Below, in pieces: positions 5,717-11,708 of a stretch of DNA of 11,708 nucleotides (position 1 is the stretch's first letter; the number at the start of each line of letters is the position of its first letter). The notes below the pieces were generated by a model, which worked only from the letters and a program-made list of their open reading frames with translations, made no database searches and had not been told where the DNA came from. The position numbers and the translations under genes were made by a program. Source of the stretch: Clostridiales bacterium (GTDB taxonomy: Bacteria; Bacillota; Clostridia; Christensenellales; Pumilibacteraceae); assembly GCA_029069015.1 (NCBI GenBank), contig JAIEBL010000343.1:1-11708 (forward strand). Direction: 5' to 3'.

Positions 5717-7543
5717 ATGAAAAAACTTCGGTTTATTCCGATTATGCTTCTTTTGGTCGGCGTGCTTGCATTAGCGGGGTTTGCCACCGGTTGCAGTAAA
5801 GATGAAAAGCTGATCCCCGACGGACACACGCACACGTTTGCCACGGAGTGGACGCGTGATGCCCAGTCGCATTATCATGCGGCTACTTGCGAGCATACCA
5901 ACCTTGTGAAAGATAAATCGTATCACGACCTTGTGTTTGCGTCGCATCCCGCTACCGAAACGACGTGCTCCTTCACGGGTTACTATTGCGTTTGCGGTTA
6001 TGCGGTTTGCGAAGACGGCACGGCAGTTCAGCAGCACGAATTCGTAGAACACGAAGCGCAGGGCGACGGGTGTATCACTCCGCTCGTATCGGCGTATAAA
6101 ACCTGTTCGCGTTGCAACTATTCCACGCTGCGTACGGTAACGCCCCCCAAAGGCGAGCACGTATTCAACACCGCAGAATGGAGTAGTGACGTGGATTATC
6201 ATTACCATCCTGCGACCTGCGGACATAACGATGCACGCAAAGATCAGATACCGCACGAATTTATCGGCGGAACGTGCGCGACGTGCGGATACCTTGAACC
6301 GAAACAGCTCGAATATGCGTACGTGAGCAACGAGGCGTATGCTGTTAGCGGTATCGGCGAATATACGGACGCCGTGCTTTATATTCCTTCGCTTCATAAC
6401 GGAAAACCCGTAACGGCCATTTATGACAGCGCTTTTGAAGGCATAACTTCTCTTACGGACGTGATTATTCCTGCAACGGTTACTAGCATCGGCGCACATG
6501 CGTTTCGCGGTTGCACGTCGCTCGCGCATATCGAGGGCGGCAAAAGCGTCGAGAAGATAGGCGCATCTGCATTTGCAGGTTGCACGGCACTTACGGGCGT
6601 TACGCTTAGCAATAAGATCACCGAAATCGCGGCATATACCTTCCAAGATTGCGCTTCGCTCGTGGCGTTGCCGCTTCCTGCGCTCCTTACGAGCATAGGC
6701 GAACAGGCGTTTGCGGGATGCGCGTCGCTTACGGGCGTAACCCTTCCTGCGGGCGTCACGGTTTTGCGCAATAACCTGTTCTCCGGGTGTGCGTCGCTTT
6801 CGAGCGTTACGCTTTCGCCCAATACTACGCAAATATATATGCAAACGTTCTACGGTTGCGCGTCGCTTAAAACGATTACGCTTTCCGATAAACTCACGTA
6901 TATCGGTCTGGGTGCGTTCGAAAAGAGCGGGCTGATTGCGATCACCGTGCCCGATTCGGTTACGGAAATTGCTCCCTATGCGTTCCGCGACTGTACGCAG
7001 CTTACGGAAGCGGTCATTTCCAAAAAAGTGATCGCGGCAACCGACAATTGGTTCTCCGGTTGCGGCGCTTTGGAGAGCTTGGCTTTGCCGTTTACGGGCG
7101 CACACGTCGACCAATTGACTGTGGGTAATGCCGTAGCATTCGGTTACATCTTCGGTACGAAAAACTATGAGGGTGCTGTTGCCGTTGTAAGCACTGCGGA
7201 CAATAAAACGTACTACGTGCCGCAAAGCCTTTCGTCCGTTACGATTTTCGGCGGCACGGCCGATCATTGGGAACATGGGACGAACGTCGGAACGCAGCGG
7301 TATGAAATCAAAGAAAATACGTTTGAAAATTGCACGATGATTAAAACCATTCGTATCGGCGAGTCTGTCAAATGCATTGAGGCGAACGCCTTTAAAGGTT
7401 GCTCGATTACCTCTGCGATATTCGACGTAACGACGGGCTGGCGTTCGGGCGCACATAAAATCGAGCTCAGTGACGATGCTGCGCAAAATGCCGTAGAGCT
7501 GATGACGGGTAAGTACGGCGGCAAAGAGTGGAAACGCGCTTAG
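5717..7543 (+). CDS. BspA-like leucine-rich-repeat lipoprotein with His/Cys-rich N-terminus
   Basis: This is a 608-residue cell-surface lipoprotein. The start is placed at 5717 because MKKLRF begins a clean lipoprotein signal (ATGC, Cys26) behind AGAGGAGA at 5703-5710; an upstream in-frame ATG at 5657 would lie inside the previous gene. Residues 37-191 are rich in His and Cys. They include two matched modules, H39...W45...HYHAATCEH...H70 and H148...W155...HYHPATCGH...H180, the second ending in CATCG; metal binding is plausible. Residues 232-460 are ten LRR_5/BspA repeats with an almost exact 23-residue period (pattern VTxIGxxAFxGCxSLxxVTLP). An interruption (about 461-527) precedes two more repeats. 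BspA-type repeats typically mediate adhesion or protein and glycan binding. It lies between two other lipoprotein genes in one operon. Confidence 0.9.
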   Translation: MKKLRFIPIMLLLVGVLALAGFATGCSKDEKLIPDGHTHTFATEWTRDAQSHYHAATCEHTNLVKDKSYHDLVFASHPATETTCSFTGYYCVCGYAVCEDGTAVQQHEFVEHEAQGDGCITPLVSAYKTCSRCNYSTLRTVTPPKGEHVFNTAEWSSDVDYHYHPATCGHNDARKDQIPHEFIGGTCATCGYLEPKQLEYAYVSNEAYAVSGIGEYTDAVLYIPSLHNGKPVTAIYDSAFEGITSLTDVIIPATVTSIGAHAFRGCTSLAHIEGGKSVEKIGASAFAGCTALTGVTLSNKITEIAAYTFQDCASLVALPLPALLTSIGEQAFAGCASLTGVTLPAGVTVLRNNLFSGCASLSSVTLSPNTTQIYMQTFYGCASLKTITLSDKLTYIGLGAFEKSGLIAITVPDSVTEIAPYAFRDCTQLTEAVISKKVIAATDNWFSGCGALESLALPFTGAHVDQLTVGNAVAFGYIFGTKNYEGAVAVVSTADNKTYYVPQSLSSVTIFGGTADHWEHGTNVGTQRYEIKENTFENCTMIKTIRIGESVKCIEANAFKGCSITSAIFDVTTGWRSGAHKIELSDDAAQNAVELMTGKYGGKEWKRA

Positions 7544-7561
7544 TCGAAGGGAGTCAACGAA

Positions 7562-9538
7562 ATGAAAAAGTTTTTTAATCGTAGCTTTAAGGGTTTGCTG
7601 ATCGTATCTTTGTTGCTTGCTTGCACGCTTGCGTTTGTCGCTTGCGGCGAAAAGGAACGGCACGTGGTGCAGCCTCAGGTATATAACGTAACGCTCAGCG
7701 TAGCCGAGGGGGAATCGCTCGGGCTTGTAGGCGTGACGCACACGCTTGCTTATGAAGCAACCGAGGGCAGTAGCGTCAGTGTTACGGCGTCGAAGAACGG
7801 CATCACCGCTACGGCAAACGATTATGCCTATTCGGCGGACAGCAAGAACATCGTATTTAAAACGAGCGGACAATACGTTGTGTTCGTAACGGCAACGAAA
7901 GACGGTTTGAGTTATTCTGGTACGATTGGTATTACCGTTTATACGCAAGAAGATTTAGTGCCGGTTGTGAGCATCGGATTGACGAAGATTACCGTAAACA
8001 CGCCCATGCCGCTCTACACCGTGCAGTATAAAGGCGGCGCGGCAAAGCAAACCGAAAATATTTCGGTCGAATACCGTGAGAATGCCGACGGCGAATATGC
8101 TGCCGCAACGGCGGACACCGATTACGTGGTCGAGAACGGGGAATTTACGGCAAAACACGGTTCGGGCACGTATCGCGTGACGGTACAGATCACCGACACG
8201 CATAACGGAACGGCTTCCGCTACGACGGAAATTACGGCGCGGGCAGAACCCGAATCGCTTACGATTACGCCCTCGGCAAGCTTCGTCGAGCACGGTTGGA
8301 ATCGCGTACTGAGCTACGCTACTTCCGTATTCGGTTATACGGTATCGGGCGACATGTCCGAATACGAGATCGTCGTTGAAGGACACGACGATTTGCAGCT
8401 TTCCGCAGGAAGCGAGGGATTGTCGGTGACGACGCTCGGCGTAGGCACGTATACGGTAAGTGCGACCTATCAGCACCGCGGTGTTGCGACGAAAAAATAT
8501 ACGGTCTCGTGTGATTTGCAAGTCGTGGATAACCTGGATTATTCGCCCGTTTTCAGCGCAAATCCGTTCGGAGATACGTACGGCGAATTGATTCCGAGCA
8601 CGGGTCTTATGCTGTATAGTGACGTATATGAACCCGACGGAACGACAAGACTTTCCGGCGCAAACATTACCTATTCGGTAACGGAAAGCCACGTGGTAAC
8701 GAGCGGCGGCGCTGCTGTTACCCCCGTTTGCATGAGAGCGGGTGACAATGCAAACTTCCCGTTTGTGTACGTTCCCAATGCCGGAGACAATACGGCAACG
8801 GGTAGCTTTACCGTTAAAATGTTGGCAGAGTATAACGGCTACACGGCGGCAACGTCCAAAACGTTTACGATGACGGCTTGCGGCGGTACGAACGATGACA
8901 ACCAAGAGAAGGATAAATTGCAAACGTATTTCCATACGGTTGTGTCGAGCAGCAATTTTGTTTTGAACATGCCCGGTAACGCTATGGGACTGAATGCGCG
9001 TCAGAACTCGGTTATAACCCGTAACGGCATTATCGCACAGCGCAATGATACGAGCGGGATCGGTTGCGTGGGTCTTATAAACGTAGGCGGAAGCTGGAAT
9101 TGCACGGTCAACTTTAAGCTCACGCGCTTAAAGGGTAGTATGAATCTTGGCATCGGTCTCAGAACGAATAGCTTTAACGGTTGGGCGGATTATATCCGCA
9201 TCAGAGCGTCGGGTTCCGATCCGAACAAACTGACGGCGGAATACGACAGAACCGACGATCTCAGTAACGTGACGAAAAGCGAAACTACGAACTTGCCGAA
9301 CATCAACGAATACGGCGTAACGTACGTTCGCATTACGAGAACGCGTACGGGTTATATTAACTATACGCATACTCTGAAAATAGAGTTTTCGGATGACGGA
9401 AATACGTATTATCAGGTATACAGTGCAACACTCGGCGGTAGCGGAAACGGTAAGCCGGGGGCGAACTTGAATGCATTGCAGTTCGACCATGCCTCGGGTT
9501 GCTTTGCGATCGAAGACGTAACGCTTACGAACTCTTAA
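7562..9538 (+). CDS. Large lipoprotein with Ig-like domains and C-terminal beta-sandwich
   Basis: This 658-residue protein has a lipoprotein signal, with a hydrophobic stretch about 11-27 and FVAC placing the lipid cysteine at 28. After it come about four beta-rich segments of roughly 95-120 residues (to about 127, 226, 322 and 440). Each ends in an alternating strand such as GTIGITVYT, SATTEITAR or CDLQVVD, as in bacterial Ig-like or cadherin-like folds; boundaries are my estimates. Residues about 450-658 have a different character, with WNCTVNFKL, GIGLRTNSFNGWADYIRI, LKIEFSDDGNTYYQVYS and CFAIEDVTL. This resembles the concanavalin-like sandwiches of carbohydrate-binding domains. No catalytic motif is recognised. 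GAAGGGAG at 7546-7553 is the ribosome binding site. The gap to the previous gene is 18 bp, and a terminator follows. Probably a stalked surface-binding protein. Confidence 0.8.
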   Translation: MKKFFNRSFKGLLIVSLLLACTLAFVACGEKERHVVQPQVYNVTLSVAEGESLGLVGVTHTLAYEATEGSSVSVTASKNGITATANDYAYSADSKNIVFKTSGQYVVFVTATKDGLSYSGTIGITVYTQEDLVPVVSIGLTKITVNTPMPLYTVQYKGGAAKQTENISVEYRENADGEYAAATADTDYVVENGEFTAKHGSGTYRVTVQITDTHNGTASATTEITARAEPESLTITPSASFVEHGWNRVLSYATSVFGYTVSGDMSEYEIVVEGHDDLQLSAGSEGLSVTTLGVGTYTVSATYQHRGVATKKYTVSCDLQVVDNLDYSPVFSANPFGDTYGELIPSTGLMLYSDVYEPDGTTRLSGANITYSVTESHVVTSGGAAVTPVCMRAGDNANFPFVYVPNAGDNTATGSFTVKMLAEYNGYTAATSKTFTMTACGGTNDDNQEKDKLQTYFHTVVSSSNFVLNMPGNAMGLNARQNSVITRNGIIAQRNDTSGIGCVGLINVGGSWNCTVNFKLTRLKGSMNLGIGLRTNSFNGWADYIRIRASGSDPNKLTAEYDRTDDLSNVTKSETTNLPNINEYGVTYVRITRTRTGYINYTHTLKIEFSDDGNTYYQVYSATLGGSGNGKPGANLNALQFDHASGCFAIEDVTLTNS

Positions 9539-9558
9539 TCGAATAAAAAGTAACAACG

Positions 9559-9586
9559 AAAAGGGCGATTTTGTTTCGCCCTTTTT
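9559..9586 (+). terminator. Rho-independent terminator of the lipoprotein operon
   Basis: A perfect 10-bp stem, AAAAGGGCGA (9559-9568) and TCGCCCTTTT (9576-9585), has a 7-nt loop. The downstream arm merges into a T-run, and a second T-run (9590-9595) follows GCG. It starts 20 bp after the stop codon of the third lipoprotein gene. The arms are A-rich and T-rich at their base, so it may work in both orientations. Confidence 0.9.
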
Positions 9587-9610
9587 GCGTTTTTTAAAGT
9601 GCCGCCCTTA

Positions 9611-9751
9611 GTCATTTCGCTCAGCCGTTCTATCATTGCGAGCCAACTTGTTGGCAAAGCAATCCAGAATACAAAGCACCTTAAAGGGCTGGATTGCTTC
9701 GGCATAAATGCCTCGCAATGACGAAAGGGCGACTTCGCTCGCAATGACGAG
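9611..9751. repeat. Palindromic repeat copy 3 (arms gamma/beta) with partial outer ends
   Basis: The main element runs 9632-9722. Its terminal stem is TCATTGCGAG (9633-9642) with CTCGCAATGA (9712-9721), and its central stem is AAGCAATCCAG (9657-9667) with CTGGATTGCTT (9689-9699). Between terminus and centre sit two side hairpins, GCCAAC-TT-GTTGGC (9642-9655) and GGCAT-AA-ATGCC (9701-9712), giving a four-way cloverleaf-like fold. Partial ends flank it: GTCATTTCGCTC at 9611-9622 and CTCGCAATGAC at 9738-9748. They look like the remains of an outer or adjacent copy. Confidence 0.87.
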
Positions 9752-9867
9752 AGGGGGTAGCTTTGCATGGCCTTATAGAATCAATCTTCCTTTCGGGGAC
9801 GAAATTGGGACGGTTATAGTGCGCATAGCCTTTTACAAAACTTTTTTGCAAATTGCTTTAAAACACT

Positions 9868-9895
9868 TTGAATTCGCGAAAGAATGTGTTATAAT
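9868..9895 (+). promoter_or_regulatory. Extended -10 promoter for the membrane-protein gene
   Basis: A perfect TATAAT (9890-9895) is preceded by TGT (9887-9889), making an extended -10. A 16-bp spacer separates it from TTGAAT (9868-9873, 4/6). The start of transcription would be near 9902, just before the ribosome binding site AAGGGGTG (9912-9919), so the leader is only about 23 nt. Position and quality make this the most convincing promoter in the window. Confidence 0.75.
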
Positions 9896-9924
9896 CTAGG
9901 GTAATAGATATAAGGGGTGTTGTT

Positions 9925-11708
<1,784 letters not shown>

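Noticed and set aside
5771..7948. 725-codon open frame on the minus strand opposite the BspA-like gene
   Set aside because: It is antisense to a clear lipoprotein gene with exact 23-residue repeats and runs into the next gene. Its product is rich in Arg, Cys and His with no recognisable domain. The long opening follows from the repetitive codon pattern of the + strand gene.
9632..9722. tRNA-like cloverleaf at repeat copy 3
   Set aside because: It has four arms, but no T-loop sequence, no CCA end, no plausible anticodon arm, and the sequence recurs as a dispersed DNA repeat.
9535..9768. 77-codon minus-strand open frame after the lipoprotein operon
   Set aside because: It consists of terminator and palindromic repeat sequence; no ribosome binding site or domain.

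Overview
The window reads as chromosomal DNA of a low-to-medium GC anaerobic Firmicute, probably a gut member of the Clostridia. The grounds are a V/A-type ATPase operon, a BspA-like leucine-rich-repeat surface lipoprotein, repeated short Gram-positive-style lipoprotein signals, and strong AGGAG-like ribosome binding sites. Placement below class level is a guess. All supported genes are on the + strand.

Layout. (1) 1-2374 is the 3' end of a V/A-type ATPase operon: the C-terminus of catalytic subunit A, complete subunit B and complete subunit D, spaced by 34 and 37 bp. (2) 2375-2842 is non-coding and dense in hairpins: two mutually exclusive hairpins just after subunit D, a GC-rich hairpin that may terminate the operon, three small hairpins, and two large palindromic repeats. 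(3) 2843-3508 encodes a small unrecognised lipoprotein with a PepSY-like C-terminus. A 17-bp inverted repeat (16/17) closely flanks it, with a larger palindrome outside each side. A good terminator follows at 3672-3704. (4) 3865-9538 is a tight three-gene operon (gaps 28 and 18 bp) with a candidate promoter near 3765 and a strong terminator at 9559-9586. Its products are three lipoproteins: a GH43-type glycosidase with a LamG domain, a His/Cys-rich BspA-like LRR protein, and a protein of Ig-like beta domains ending in a beta-sandwich. The likely joint theme is binding and trimming glycans at the cell surface. No transporter, sensor or regulator is encoded alongside. (5) 9539-9924 holds the terminator, a third palindromic repeat and an extended -10 promoter. 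(6) 9925-11352 encodes an unrecognised protein with one membrane span and a large, probably extracytoplasmic domain, starting at TTG. (7) 11408 to the window end is the start of guaB (IMP dehydrogenase).

The most unusual structure is the family of dispersed palindromic elements. Three copies are built from three distinct arm modules (alpha, beta, gamma). Each copy pairs two different modules, and all three pairings occur once: beta/alpha, alpha/gamma and gamma/beta. At least two of the arm modules contain their own mini-hairpin, so a whole element can fold as a four-way cloverleaf-like structure. The sequence shows no clear evidence of a new defence system or of a transposase.
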